From Rudanella paleaurantiibacter (GTDB taxonomy: Bacteria; Bacteroidota; Bacteroidia; Cytophagales; Spirosomataceae): a stretch of 64,000 nt of DNA. Shown piece after piece: positions 8,414 to 18,400 of this stretch. The notes under the pieces were generated by a model. It did not search any database. It saw nothing but the letters and a program-made list of their open reading frames with translations, and was not told the origin of the DNA. Location of the stretch: NCBI RefSeq assembly GCF_009184635.1, contig NZ_WELI01000005.1, forward strand, positions 124,001-188,000. The letters run 5' to 3'. The position numbers and the translations under genes are program-made. Each line of letters opens with the position of its first letter. Within the stretch, counting starts at the first letter, position 1.

Positions 8414-10606
8414 ATGCGCCATTGTCTACCTGTATTATTTAGTCTTGCCGCTCTGAATGCCCAGGCTCAGACGGTAGACAGTACCCGTCGGTCGATTGAT
8501 CTCGACGAGGTGCGGGTAGTAGCGCAAAAGTTTCAGACCAAAGGCCCCGTTCCGTTTCAGACCGAGACGATAAACCAAAGTCAGATTGCTCAACGCAACC
8601 CCATGAATTCGGCCGACCTGTTGCAGCAAACGGGCAATGTATTCGTCCAGAAGAGTCAGGGCGGAGGGGGTAGCCCGGTGCTACGCGGCTTTGAAGCAAG
8701 CCGGGTGCTGATTGTGGTGGATGGGGTACGCATGAACAACGCCATTTACCGGGCCGGGCATTTGCAGAACGTCTTACGAATAGACCCTTCGATGCTCGAA
8801 CGGGCCGAAGTCCTGTTCGGTCCGTCGTCGCTTATTTATGGCAGCGACGCCCTGGGCGGAGTCATGTACTTTCAGAGTCGCAACCCGGAGCTTTCGGGTG
8901 CTACCAACTGGCTCGTAAAACCCTCCGCTTATGTTCGGTATGGCTCGGCCACCGGCGAGCGGACAGCCCATGTTGACGTGAGCTTGGGCAACCGCCGACT
9001 CGGCTTTCTGACGAGCGTGACCTACGGGTCGTTTGGTGATATTGTCCAGGGCAACCGACGCCGGGATGCTTACCACGACTTTGGCAAGCGCTTCATGTAC
9101 GTAGAACGCCAGAACAACGAAGACGTACCCGTAACAAACGCCAACCCAAACAAGCAGGTCGGATCGGCCTATCAGCAGCTCGATATTCTGCAAAAAGTTA
9201 CGTTTACCCCTACCGAGGGCGTTCAGCATACGCTCAACGTACAGTACTCGACCACGGGCGATGTGCCCCGTTACGACCGTCTGACCGAGATGGCCTCGGG
9301 TCGGCCCCGGTTTGCGGAGTGGTACTACGGTCCAGAAAAACGCTTACTGACTTCGTACAACCTGACCCTCTCGCGACCAACGCGCCTGTACGACCGGGCG
9401 ATGCTAACGGCGGCCTTCCAGCATATTGAAGAGAGCCGAATTAGTCGGCGGCTCGGGGCAGCCGCCCGGAATGAACAACTGGAGCGGGTGGGCGTTGGGT
9501 CGGTGAATGCCGATTTACAGAAACAAGCCGGTCGGCATCTGGTGCAGTATGGTCTGGAACTGACGCACAACAACGTACACTCCACCGCCCAGACGGTCAA
9601 CGTTCTGACCGGGGCCGTGGGCGCGTTCAACACCCGTTACCCCGACGGGGGCAGTACCCTTCAAACCCTCGGCCTGTACGTGAGCGATGGGGTTTCACTG
9701 ACTAAAGCCCTGACTCTGAACGGAGGTATCCGGTACGGCTGGTCACAGCTGGAAGCCCAGTTCACCGACAAAACCTTTTTTCCGTTTCCTTTCAACCAGA
9801 TTCGGCAGCGGCCTGCCGGTTTTACGGGCAACCTGAGCCTGTTGTACCGCCCTACCGACCGGACGCGCGTGTCTCTCTTAGGGTCTACAGGTTTCCGCGC
9901 TCCCAACGTCGACGATCTGACCAAGGTGTTTGATTCGCGGGCAGGCGTTTTGGTTGTACCCAACCCCGGCATCAAACCAGAATACACGTACAACGGGGAG
10001 ATTTCGGCTTCGCAATGGCTGGGCAATCGACTCCGGCTCGACGCTACGTACTACTACACCCTGTTTACCAATGCCATTGTGGTAGATGCGTTCAGCCTGA
10101 ACGGCCAGCCGAGTGTACTTTATGGTGGGCAGATGAGTACGGTATTGGCGGCTCAAAACAAACGACAAGCTGTGATTCAGGGCTGGAACCTGGCGGCCCA
10201 ACTGCGCCTGACCAACCAACTTACACTGAGCAGTACCCTCAACGGCACACAGGGGCGGATTAAGGATAGCAAGAACACTCCGCTCGACCACATTCCGCCC
10301 ACGTTTGGCCGCACGGCTCTCACGTATCAGAGCGGACGGATACAAGCCGAAGTATGGGCCCTCTATAATGGCTGGAAACGGATTGCTGATTACAACCCGG
10401 AAGGAGAAGACAATGCGCAGTATGCTACGCCTGATGGTATGCCAGCCTGGACGACATTAAACGTACGCGGCTCGTTTAAAGCCGGTACATACCTGACCGT
10501 GCAGGCTGCTTTAGAAAATATTCTGGATGAAAATTACCGCTATTTTGCCAGCGGAATCAGTGCGCCCGGCCGCAACTTAACCCTGACGCTACGAAGCTCA
10601 TTTTGA
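8414..10606 (+). CDS. TonB-dependent outer-membrane receptor
   Basis: A 730-aa receptor that imports a scarce ligand across the outer membrane using TonB energy. After the signal peptide (LAALNAQAQ) come the plug domain (about residues 30-150, with PVLRGFEASRVLIVVDGVRMNN and FGPSSLIYGSDALGGV) and a 22-strand-type barrel ending in the expected aromatic residue (LTLRSSF). The plug resembles haem, haemoglobin or cobalamin receptors of the HmuR/BtuB group more than SusC, since no carboxypeptidase-like N-terminal extension is present. The ligand is not readable. The ATG at 8414 is used because it begins the signal peptide. Confidence 0.88.
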   Translation: MRHCLPVLFSLAALNAQAQTVDSTRRSIDLDEVRVVAQKFQTKGPVPFQTETINQSQIAQRNPMNSADLLQQTGNVFVQKSQGGGGSPVLRGFEASRVLIVVDGVRMNNAIYRAGHLQNVLRIDPSMLERAEVLFGPSSLIYGSDALGGVMYFQSRNPELSGATNWLVKPSAYVRYGSATGERTAHVDVSLGNRRLGFLTSVTYGSFGDIVQGNRRRDAYHDFGKRFMYVERQNNEDVPVTNANPNKQVGSAYQQLDILQKVTFTPTEGVQHTLNVQYSTTGDVPRYDRLTEMASGRPRFAEWYYGPEKRLLTSYNLTLSRPTRLYDRAMLTAAFQHIEESRISRRLGAAARNEQLERVGVGSVNADLQKQAGRHLVQYGLELTHNNVHSTAQTVNVLTGAVGAFNTRYPDGGSTLQTLGLYVSDGVSLTKALTLNGGIRYGWSQLEAQFTDKTFFPFPFNQIRQRPAGFTGNLSLLYRPTDRTRVSLLGSTGFRAPNVDDLTKVFDSRAGVLVVPNPGIKPEYTYNGEISASQWLGNRLRLDATYYYTLFTNAIVVDAFSLNGQPSVLYGGQMSTVLAAQNKRQAVIQGWNLAAQLRLTNQLTLSSTLNGTQGRIKDSKNTPLDHIPPTFGRTALTYQSGRIQAEVWALYNGWKRIADYNPEGEDNAQYATPDGMPAWTTLNVRGSFKAGTYLTVQAALENILDENYRYFASGISAPGRNLTLTLRSSF

Positions 10607-10611
10607 GTAAA

Positions 10612-11004
10612 CTACAACCACTGACTAGCCAAATTTCGGGTTAACTCAACCAGCTTATTGTATTCGCTTGGTTTGGAAATAAAGGCATTGGCTCCGTGCT
10701 GAATGGCCTGTTGCCGGTCAGTAACGCTGATGGAGGTGGTCAGAATAACAATGGGAATATGTACCTCGGGGAGGGCCAACCGCACGGCCTTCAACGTTTC
10801 GAAACCACCCATGCGCGCCATGTTAAGGTCAAGCAAAACCAGTTTTGGCAAGTGGGTAGTTGTATTCAGCTGAGGCAGCAACTGATCGCCATCATCGATC
10901 GTATGCACCTTCACATCCGGGTTGGTCTGTTTGAAGGCCGCTTTTACAAGCAGTTGATCGTCGCTGTCATCATCAACTAACCAGACCCAAGGGTTGGCTT
11001 TCAT
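10612..11004 (-). CDS. Single-domain response regulator (Rcp1/CheY-like)
   Basis: A 130-aa receiver domain with no output domain. Acidic residues WLVDDDSDDQ near the start, the phosphoacceptor Asp in VLLDLNMARMGG, the Thr in VILTTS and the Lys in FISKPSE form the usual active site. Such regulators in Bacteroidota often pair with PAS-type or phytochrome-like kinases. No kinase is adjacent; the closest is the hybrid sensor at 15427-18846. The gene converges with the TonB receptor gene, with only 5 bp between the stops. Confidence 0.88.
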   Translation of the reverse strand: MKANPWVWLVDDDSDDQLLVKAAFKQTNPDVKVHTIDDGDQLLPQLNTTTHLPKLVLLDLNMARMGGFETLKAVRLALPEVHIPIVILTTSISVTDRQQAIQHGANAFISKPSEYNKLVELTRNLASQWL

Positions 11005-11168
11005 GGAAAAGGTGGTTAAAGTAGTACAAGTTACAAGTCAGTACGAAAAAGATGATACTCCAATTCAGGTGTCAACGGAGCTATCCTATTTTTACACAAC
11101 GCGAAATGTGCCGGTTTTCATCTTGAAAAAAACTAAAAATCTGATTAAAAAAGGGACAAAGCAGGGCC

Positions 11169-11843
11169 TCAGGGGCGTAACACGTATCCCATCCCGACAA
11201 CCGTATGAATAAGCGGACTCGGAAACGTCTTATCAATCTTCCGACGCAGGAGATTAATATACACTTCTACCGCGTTGGTCGACGACTCAGCTTTCTGGTT
11301 CAGAACATGCTCGGCAATGTCGAATTTCGAAACCACCTGCCCCGTATGTTCCATGAGGTATTGCAACATCTGAAATTCGCGGGAGGTCAGGCTGATTGGG
11401 GTGCCCGCCCGCGAAACGGTCTTGTGCGTCACGTCAAGTTCCAGATCACCCACCCGAATCAGGGGGTTGCTACTACCGCTATTCGTGCCGCGCCGATGCA
11501 GCGAGCGTAGCCGAGCCAGTAACTCCCGAAACACGAACGGCTTTACAAGGTAATCGTCGGCACCCGCTTCAAAACCACTTACTTTATCATCCGTACGATC
11601 CAGGGCAGTCAGCACCAGCACCGGGGTATTGTTACTCTCTGCCCGAAGCCGCCGAATCAGTTCGATTCCATTGAGTTTGGGGAGGTTCACGTCGATTACC
11701 AGCACATCGTACGGGTTCGACCGGGCCAATTCATGCCCAGCCAATCCGTCCGTCGCCACATCGACCTGAAACGACTGTTCAACCAGGCCCTTACGGACAA
11801 AACGGGCCAGCTTAGGCTCATCTTCAACCAGCAAAATACGCAT
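11169..11843 (-). CDS. OmpR/PhoB family response regulator
   Basis: A 224-aa two-domain regulator. The receiver domain (residues 1-120) has LLVEDEPKLA, the phosphoacceptor in VLVIDVNLPKLNG, and the Lys in DDYLVKPF. The winged-helix DNA-binding domain (residues 128-222) has LTSREFQMLQYLMEH and the C-terminal wing IHTVVGMGYVLRP. The receiver resembles CusR-like regulators. No sensor kinase lies next to it, which is unusual for this subfamily. A divergent DUF1345 gene starts 160 bp away and could be a target. Confidence 0.9.
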   Translation of the reverse strand: MRILLVEDEPKLARFVRKGLVEQSFQVDVATDGLAGHELARSNPYDVLVIDVNLPKLNGIELIRRLRAESNNTPVLVLTALDRTDDKVSGFEAGADDYLVKPFVFRELLARLRSLHRRGTNSGSSNPLIRVGDLELDVTHKTVSRAGTPISLTSREFQMLQYLMEHTGQVVSKFDIAEHVLNQKAESSTNAVEVYINLLRRKIDKTFPSPLIHTVVGMGYVLRP

Positions 11844-12003
11844 AACCTATTCCGGTTTTGGGGCAAAAACGCGGTTTTTAGGTAAAATAGCGGCTTATTA
11901 TCGGTTTGTCAGATGAAAACACGGTTAAAGCTATTCAACCGGCTCGCCTATCTGCGTGACTTGCCGGTTTGGTTATACAGTGGTTGTTATACGTCCCTCC
12001 TTC

Positions 12004-12684
12004 ATGTCTGTCTTACACGCTATTAACCGCCTGAACGCCCACCGGCGGCTCCTGCTGAGCCTGGGCGTAGCCGGGCTGACTGCTTTGGCCCTGCCCCACG
12101 CCCTCGACCCGGCCACGCGCGTGATTGCGGTATGGCTGGCCTATTCGCTCAGCTACCTGATTCTTTGCTGGATCACCCTGACCACCGCTCACCCACGGCA
12201 CCTGAACACCCTCACCCGAACGCAGGACCTGGGCCGGATAGTGTCGTTTCTGTTCGTTATTCTGGCTTCGTTTTCCAGTCTGTTTGCCATCGTTCTTTTG
12301 TTCAGGTCGGGCACCGACGGGCAGGGTAGCCATCAGCAACTGCATATTCTCCTCTCGGCTATGGTGGTGGTTTGTTCATGGATGCTGGTCCATACGGTTT
12401 TCACGCTGCATTACGCGCGGCTCTATTACGAGGGACACACAAAAGCGGGGGCTTCCCCTAAAAAACTGGGCTTTCCGGGCGACGATGAGCCCGATTATCT
12501 CGACTTTGCCTATTTCTCGTTCGTAATCGGCATGACGAGTCAGGTTTCCGACGTGGCTATACAATCAAAAGCCATGCGTCGGCTCGCGCTTCTGCATGGC
12601 TTTCTGGCATTCTTCTTCAACACAAGCATCATTGCTCTAAGCATCAACACCGTATCGAATATTATTGGCGGTCTGGCTAAGTAG
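12004..12684 (+). CDS. DUF1345 family membrane protein
   Basis: A 226-aa integral membrane protein with about six hydrophobic segments. Family features include VHTVFTLHYARLYYEG and DDEPDYLDFAYFSFVIGMTSQVSDV, both typical of DUF1345. The function of the family is not established. The ATG at 12004 is preferred; the longer frame adds 16 residues without similarity. It is divergent from the OmpR-type regulator at 11843 and convergent with the thioesterase gene. Confidence 0.85.
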   Translation: MSVLHAINRLNAHRRLLLSLGVAGLTALALPHALDPATRVIAVWLAYSLSYLILCWITLTTAHPRHLNTLTRTQDLGRIVSFLFVILASFSSLFAIVLLFRSGTDGQGSHQQLHILLSAMVVVCSWMLVHTVFTLHYARLYYEGHTKAGASPKKLGFPGDDEPDYLDFAYFSFVIGMTSQVSDVAIQSKAMRRLALLHGFLAFFFNTSIIALSINTVSNIIGGLAK

Positions 12685-12712
12685 CTAAGAATTAGAAACT
12701 AAGAGAGCAACA

Positions 12713-13237
12713 TTATGCACTCTCGCCCAGCAGGAGTGCGCGTAGTTCGGTGGCTTCCTGCGGCTGCATCCGTCCGGCCAGTACCAGCCGAAGCTGCCGA
12801 CGCCGTAGGGCACTATCGAAACGGGCTTTTTCCTCATCTGACTCGGGCACTACGGCAGGCACCTCGATAGGCCGGCCATTCTGGTCGACCGCTACGAATG
12901 TGTAGTAAGCACTGTTGGTACTCACCCGCACCCCGGCCGGAATATCTTCGGCCCACACTTCGATAAACACCTCCATCGACGAGTTGAAAGCCCGGGTCAC
13001 CTGCGCTTTCATGGTCACGATATTGCCCAGCCGAATAGGTTCCGAAAACGAAACATTATCAACCGATGCCGTTACCACCGTGCGGTTAGAGTGCTTCTGA
13101 GCCGCAATGGCAGCGGCAATATCCATGAAGTGAAGCAGTCGGCCGCCCATCAGGTTGTTGAGCGTATTGGTGTCGTTGGGAAGCACCATCTCGGTCATGA
13201 TGGTGTGTGAATCGCGGGCAAGTTTTGGTTTAAGCAT
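12713..13237 (-). CDS. Acyl-CoA thioesterase, hotdog fold
   Basis: A 174-aa hotdog-fold protein that hydrolyses acyl-CoA thioesters. The core has TEMVLPNDTNTLNNLMGGRLL and MDIAAAIAAQKHS, in which Asn and Asp match the active-site pattern of YciA/BACH-type enzymes, then VSFSEPIRLGNIV and YYTFVAVD. A C-terminal helical tail (residues 135-174) is charged and may aid oligomerisation. Starts at 13255 or 13237 are both possible; 13237 gives the usual MLKPKL opening. No neighbour suggests a specific acyl substrate. Confidence 0.88.
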   Translation of the reverse strand: MLKPKLARDSHTIMTEMVLPNDTNTLNNLMGGRLLHFMDIAAAIAAQKHSNRTVVTASVDNVSFSEPIRLGNIVTMKAQVTRAFNSSMEVFIEVWAEDIPAGVRVSTNSAYYTFVAVDQNGRPIEVPAVVPESDEEKARFDSALRRRQLRLVLAGRMQPQEATELRALLLGESA

Positions 13238-13359
13238 ACAAAAGAAAAAAGTCATCAGGTCGGTGTTGCCCGTCGTTCATCCCCGTTCATCGTTGGACAA
13301 ACCGAAACTACGCAGACAAGCAACAACAACCCGATGACCCGGATAAAATGAAGTGTTGA

Positions 13360-13917
13360 TTAAGCGCGGGCGGGGCGGAGAATGGTAAACCGCTGTTGCA
13401 ACAGGTAGTATCCGCCAAAGAGAGCACCGCTAAAGAACAGATCGCCCAGTACGCCGTTCAGGAAGAACGATTGACCGTCGTAGAAAGCAAGACCAGCCGC
13501 GTAGCAGCCCATCAGGCCCGCCAGCGTTTGCGGATAAAATGTGCTACCGTACCAAACGGCAAAGTTGGTGATCAGAAAAAACAGCGTTGACGACGCCAGC
13601 GCGGCACCCGCTACCCGGCCAGCCGTGGGCCGACGCAGGGCCAGGGCTCCGATGAGCCACGTCAGGCCAAAGCTGATATAAACCGCCCCCATGCTTCCGT
13701 GAAAACCCAGGATAGCGTCGCTCAGAAGCATAGCCCCAAACGGCGCAACCAGACCCAGCCACTTCCGGTCGAAGGTGGCCGCCCCAAACAGGGCCAGAGC
13801 CGCTACGGGCGTGAAGTTGGGCCAATGGGGTACTAAACGAAACAGGGCCGTAGCCAGCACGATAGTGAGCAGTGTGGTCAGGCGGATGGTTAAAGCATTC
13901 ATTCGATTGGAAGCCAT
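13360..13917 (-). CDS. DUF6580-type membrane protein, putative transporter component
   Basis: A 185-aa protein with about five or six membrane segments. The pattern RLVPHWPNFTPVAALALFGAA, followed by later NFAVWYGS and FFLNGVLGDLFFSG, fits a family called DUF6580 that resembles substrate-binding S components of ECF transporters; the family name is from memory. It is the last gene of the run cobS-cobC-DUF6580, 10 bp after cobC. Its position suggests uptake of something needed for cobalamin assembly, such as cobalt or a corrinoid precursor, but this is inference. Confidence 0.65.
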   Translation of the reverse strand: MASNRMNALTIRLTTLLTIVLATALFRLVPHWPNFTPVAALALFGAATFDRKWLGLVAPFGAMLLSDAILGFHGSMGAVYISFGLTWLIGALALRRPTAGRVAGAALASSTLFFLITNFAVWYGSTFYPQTLAGLMGCYAAGLAFYDGQSFFLNGVLGDLFFSGALFGGYYLLQQRFTILRPARA

Positions 13918-13927
13918 AAAATAACGG

Positions 13928-14521
13928 TCAGCGATTAATGTATTGAATAGTAAAGTGTTGACCGTTTGTGGTTAGTTTGGTTAGCGAACCGTAGTCGAGG
14001 TGAATTCGGTAGGCGTTTTGCAAAGATAAATCCAGAAACAGACACAGCAAAGCTCGAACCACCCCGCCATGCGTGATAATATAGGCCGGGCCAGGGTTTT
14101 CGGCCGCTAACGGGCTTATTTTTTCCTGCCAGAAAGCCGCCACCCGATCAAACAAGGCCCCGAACGACTCGCCGTTGGGTGGGCCTACGTTAACGTAATC
14201 GGCCATCCAGGGGTCGAGCGACGACCGGGGAATTTCAGCCCAGGGCACCATTTCCCAATCCCCAAAATGAAGCTCTTTGAGCCGATCGTCGAACTGCACC
14301 CGTTGCAAATCCACCTTGGCTGATGTTGCCAGATCGTTAGCCAGCAAGCGGCAACGGCTCAGGGGGCTACTAAACAGATAAGCTGGCGTCTCGGTGGGCA
14401 GGTGGGTCAGAATCCGGTCCCGTTGTTCCTCGTAATTGACCGCCAGCTCAACGTCGCTTTGCCCATAACTAACCGAGCGTCCTACGGCTACTTCGGTATG
14501 CCGAATCAAGTAAATTTCCAT
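13928..14521 (-). CDS. cobC: Alpha-ribazole phosphatase CobC (histidine phosphatase family)
   Basis: CobC removes the 5' phosphate from alpha-ribazole phosphate (or adenosylcobalamin 5'-phosphate) late in cobalamin assembly. The protein is 197 aa. It opens with MEIYLIRHTEVA, the phosphoglycerate mutase-like RHT motif with the catalytic His, and has FSSPLSRCRLLA, LKELHFGDWE and the second His in YIITHGGVVRALL. It sits 20 bp after cobS and 10 bp before the DUF6580 gene, all on the minus strand. Other histidine phosphatases share these motifs; the call rests on its place beside cobS. Confidence 0.88.
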   Translation of the reverse strand: MEIYLIRHTEVAVGRSVSYGQSDVELAVNYEEQRDRILTHLPTETPAYLFSSPLSRCRLLANDLATSAKVDLQRVQFDDRLKELHFGDWEMVPWAEIPRSSLDPWMADYVNVGPPNGESFGALFDRVAAFWQEKISPLAAENPGPAYIITHGGVVRALLCLFLDLSLQNAYRIHLDYGSLTKLTTNGQHFTIQYINR

Positions 14522-14541
14522 GTGTGGAGTTGAAATTTGTT

Positions 14542-15321
14542 TCAGACACTAACCCAGAGCAACGACACAAACGACAGATACACAACCACTTCGGCCAGTT
14601 GTTGCGTAGCCCCAAGGCAGTCGCCGGTATAGCCGCCAAGCCATTTCCGGAAAAACGACGCCAGCCGCCAGCGTACAAGCCATAATGGGAAAAGGAACGT
14701 CAGGTAAATCCAGAGGCCGGTGTACACCGACAAAACCAGCAGCGGCAAGAGGCCAAACAGGGCGGCAATAGCCAGTTGACCGTCGGTAATGCCTTTGGCA
14801 ATGGGTTTCACTTTACTCGTTTCGTCGAGCCGGGCGTAGGGTAAGGCCCGCATCATGGAGGTGGCCAAAAGTCGGCTGAGGCTATGAGCGGCCACGTATT
14901 TGAGGGCTGCAGCCACACCAAAGGCTTCAACGGTGAGCATGGTTTTGAGGGCGAAAAACTTAACCGTCATCAATAAGCCCAGGCCCACGGCTCCAAACGT
15001 ACCAAGTCGGCTGTCTTTCATAATATTCAGAATCTGCTCAGCCGACCAGCCTCCGCCGAAGCCATCGCACACGTCGGCAAACCCATCCTCGTGGAAAGCG
15101 CCGGTTGCCCAAACGGTGGCAATCATACTGAACAGAACCGCCAACTCGGGCGGAAACAGCACTGTACCCACCCAGTACACGCCCACCCCAATTAAGCCTA
15201 CAATCCAGCCAATGAGCGGAAAAAAGATAGTCGATCGGTTCAGCAAGTCTTCCGAGTGGTCGATGCCTTTGGGCACCGGCAAGCGGGTGTAAAACATCAG
15301 GGCGGTAAAAAATAGCTTCAT
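14542..15321 (-). CDS. cobS: Adenosylcobinamide-GDP ribazoletransferase CobS
   Basis: CobS joins adenosylcobinamide-GDP to alpha-ribazole (or its phosphate) to form cobalamin at the inner membrane. The 259-aa protein has several membrane segments and the family motif HEDGFADVCDGFGGG followed by MKDSRLGTFGAVGL. The N-terminus MKLFFTALMFYTRLP matches the family, which supports the ATG at 15321 over the longer frame. A stable hairpin ends 3 bp before this ATG. The upstream kinase gene lies on the same strand 105 bp away. The kinase/guanylyltransferase CobU/CobP is not in the window. Confidence 0.93.
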   Translation of the reverse strand: MKLFFTALMFYTRLPVPKGIDHSEDLLNRSTIFFPLIGWIVGLIGVGVYWVGTVLFPPELAVLFSMIATVWATGAFHEDGFADVCDGFGGGWSAEQILNIMKDSRLGTFGAVGLGLLMTVKFFALKTMLTVEAFGVAAALKYVAAHSLSRLLATSMMRALPYARLDETSKVKPIAKGITDGQLAIAALFGLLPLLVLSVYTGLWIYLTFLFPLWLVRWRLASFFRKWLGGYTGDCLGATQQLAEVVVYLSFVSLLWVSV

Positions 15322-15324
15322 AGT

Positions 15325-15361
15325 GGGTAGTTTGACCGTAGGGGTAACGGCCAAACCACCC
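15325..15361 (-). promoter_or_regulatory. Hairpin at the cobS start codon, possible leader regulator
   Basis: On the minus strand GGGTGGTTTGGCCGT pairs with the later ACGGTCAAACTACCC over 15 positions, two as G-U pairs, with a 7-base loop. On the plus strand the same positions are A-C mismatches, so the structure favours the cobS mRNA. Just upstream are ACCC (about 15365-15368) and GGGGTAGC (15398-15405), which could pair with parts of this stem and open it. No B12 box was found. Confidence 0.45.
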
Positions 15362-15426
15362 GTAGGGTTCAGCCTCGCAGATGGGCCAATGCAGGAAGCT
15401 ACCCCGTCAGGCTCAACAACAAACTG

Positions 15427-18400
15427 TCAGACAGGCAGATACAAACTAAACGTACTTCCCTCACCCGGCCGACTGCTTGCGACAATAGCCCCACCATGAT
15501 TACTGGCTACTTTCTGACAGATGGCCAGCCCGATACCCGTTCCCGAAAACTGATTGCGGCCGTGCAATCGTTGAAAAACCTGAAAAATGCGGTCGACATA
15601 CTTCTCATCGAAGCCGATTCCGTTATCCCTCACGTCAATTCGGTGAAACGCCCTCGCCCGACGCGCAGGCTTTACCGTCGGTGGCAAATCAGCGGCCTCT
15701 ATCCGTTCTTCGCGCACCCAAATCGCCGGGGCAATGCCAGGTGCCTGAAACTTAAGCGCGTTGGCGATCAGGTTCTGAAAAAGTTGCCGGAGTTGCGACC
15801 GGTCGCCGGGAACGGTAGGCAACGGCTCGATGTGCATTTGTGCGCCCGTTTCCTGAATGGTAACTTCCAGATCGGCCAGCACATCCTGCAAAATATGGGC
15901 TAAGGAGACGGGGGCTACGGCCTCCTGCCGGGTCGAAATGCGGGAGAAGCTCAACAAGTCCCGAATCAGTGTCGACATCCGGTTCGCAGCGGCCTGCATC
16001 CGGGTAAGATGTTCGCCCCCCTCGCCCAACTGATCGGCATATTGTTTCTGCAACAGATCGCCAAACGACTGGATTTTACGCAGGGGCTCCTGTAAATCGT
16101 GCGAGGCTACATACGCAAACTGCTGGAGGTTTTCGTTGGAGCGTTGCAGGTCATACACCGACGCCTGCAACTCCGCCGTACGCTGTTGCACCTGTAAATC
16201 AAGCTCAGCCGATAGTTGCCGGTATCGCGCTTCGCTACCTGCCAGTGCCTGACTCGCCAACACCAGTTCAGTAACGTCAGTGCATATTTCAAGTACCCCC
16301 GTTCGGGTATTCCCTTCGTAATACGGCGTGAGCAGCATATTGAAATACGCCGTTTCGAGCTGCCCATTCCGGTTTATCGGTACAGGGACAGCCCATCCCT
16401 GATCGGGCACGCCCGTCTGAAACACCTGTTGGCAACGATCTATAAATGGCTGCCCCACCAGTTCGGGCAGGGCTTCCTGTAAGGGTTTTCCGAGCACCTC
16501 ACCCTCACGCTGTACCAGATCGAGCATAGCCTGATTGATGAGTTCGACCACCAGATTATCACCTTTTACCAGCAGCATAGCCACCGGTGCGTGTTCGACC
16601 AGATTCCGCAATTGGGTTTCGCTTTGCCGACGCGACAGGTTAAGGGCAATTTGAGCCCGGACTTTGGTCAGTAGCTCCTGAGCCGAAAACGGTTTGACCA
16701 GATAATCGTCGGCCCCGGCTTCCAGCCCATCAATACGTGCCTCCTGCCCCGCCCGCGCTGACAGAAAAATAAGCGGAATTTGAGCGGTTGCCGGGTTCTG
16801 CCTCAGGTTTTGAAGCAAGGCTTTACCGTCCATTACGGGCATCATGATATCACTCAGAATCAGCTGAGGTTCAAACGTTTTCAGTTGTTCAAGTGCATCA
16901 GCCCCGTTCACGGCGGTCCGAACCTCAAACGACGGTTGGAGCAACCGGGTCAGGTAGCCCCGCATATCGGGGTTATCGTCGACAACAAGAATGGGGATTT
17001 TGGGTGCGTTTGCGTCCTGCTCACCTGACTCGATCGCTACGGGCATCTCGCCCAGCATCGTGCCTGCCTCTTTCAAAAACGATTCGGTCAGCGGGCTTAA
17101 TCTGTTGGTGTGAACCTCCTCTACAACCTGACCGCCCGGCAAATGCGCCTTACCGAGCGGCAACCGAACGGTAAACGTACTCCCCTCCCCTTCGGTACTC
17201 GTTACGGCGATTGTTCCCCCGTGCATCTGCACCAGCTCATGCACCAGCGACAAACCAATTCCGCTACCCTCGTAGGTACGCCCACCAGCCTGCTCTACCC
17301 GGTGGAATCGCTCAAACATGTGCGGAAGCTCGTGCGCCGGAATCCCGATCCCGGTGTCAGATACCCGCAGTACGACTTCATTGCCTTCTGCCGTCAGAGC
17401 TACCCGAATCTCTCCTTCCAGGGTGTATTTAAAGGCGTTAGATAAAAGATTGAGAACTATTTTTTCCCACATTTCGGCATCGGCATACACCACCGACGGC
17501 AGGGGTTGGCAATCGACGGTGTATTGCAAACCAGCCCGCTCGATGAGTGAACGAAAGCTACTGGCCAGATCGACCGTGAGCCCAACCAGATCGACCGGCC
17601 GGTAGGTAGCCCGCGTACGTCCGGCTTCGGTACGGCTAAAATCGAGCAGGTTATTGACCAGCTTGAGCAACCGAAGCGCGTTGCGGTGCGTGGTTTCAAT
17701 CGGCTCTTTCACATCCGAGACCTGTACATCGGCCCGTTGTAAAAGCTCCTCCAAGGGCCCCAGCATGAGCGTAAGGGGCGTCCGAAACTCGTGGCTTACG
17801 TTACTAAAAAAGGCCGTCTTGGCCCGGTCGATAGCGGCCAGTGCCTCGGCCCGTTTCTGCTCCTCCTGATACGCATATACGTTCGAGAAAGCCGTACTAA
17901 TCGTATTGGCCAGCATGGCGTAAAACGTGAGGTAATCAGGATCGAGCGCCCGACGCGGGCTTACCCCGGCTACCAAAAAGCCAACCGGCTCGGCACGAGT
18001 GGACAAACGAATAGGTAACCGTACCGCCGTGTGGGGTAGTTCGGGGTACGGCCCTGCTTCCAACGGAGCCATCTTGCCCAGCAAATCATTAATTACCAGC
18101 GTGTTCGACAACTCAGACAGCCAGTCGGTTTGGGCTACGTTCAGCTCCAACAGATGAGCAGGTACCGGGTACTGTTGGGATAGCCCAACCGCATTAGCTA
18201 AGCGGGCATAAGTACCCTCTTCGTCAAGTTCATAAACAAGTAAAAATGGCAGATCGAGGGCAAAATCAGTCTCGCCTAAGGCCAGGTTTTCATAAATAGC
18301 CTCTTTCGTTTTGGCTTGCCCGGTCAGGGCGGCCACATCCCGTAGCACCTGCGTACGGCGGGCGCTGAGCATCTTGTCGGTGGTCTCGGTGATGGGGTGA

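Noticed and set aside
15322-15450. Possible cobalamin riboswitch upstream of cobS
   Set aside because: The B12 box and the other conserved riboswitch segments were not found on the minus strand; only local stems are supported.
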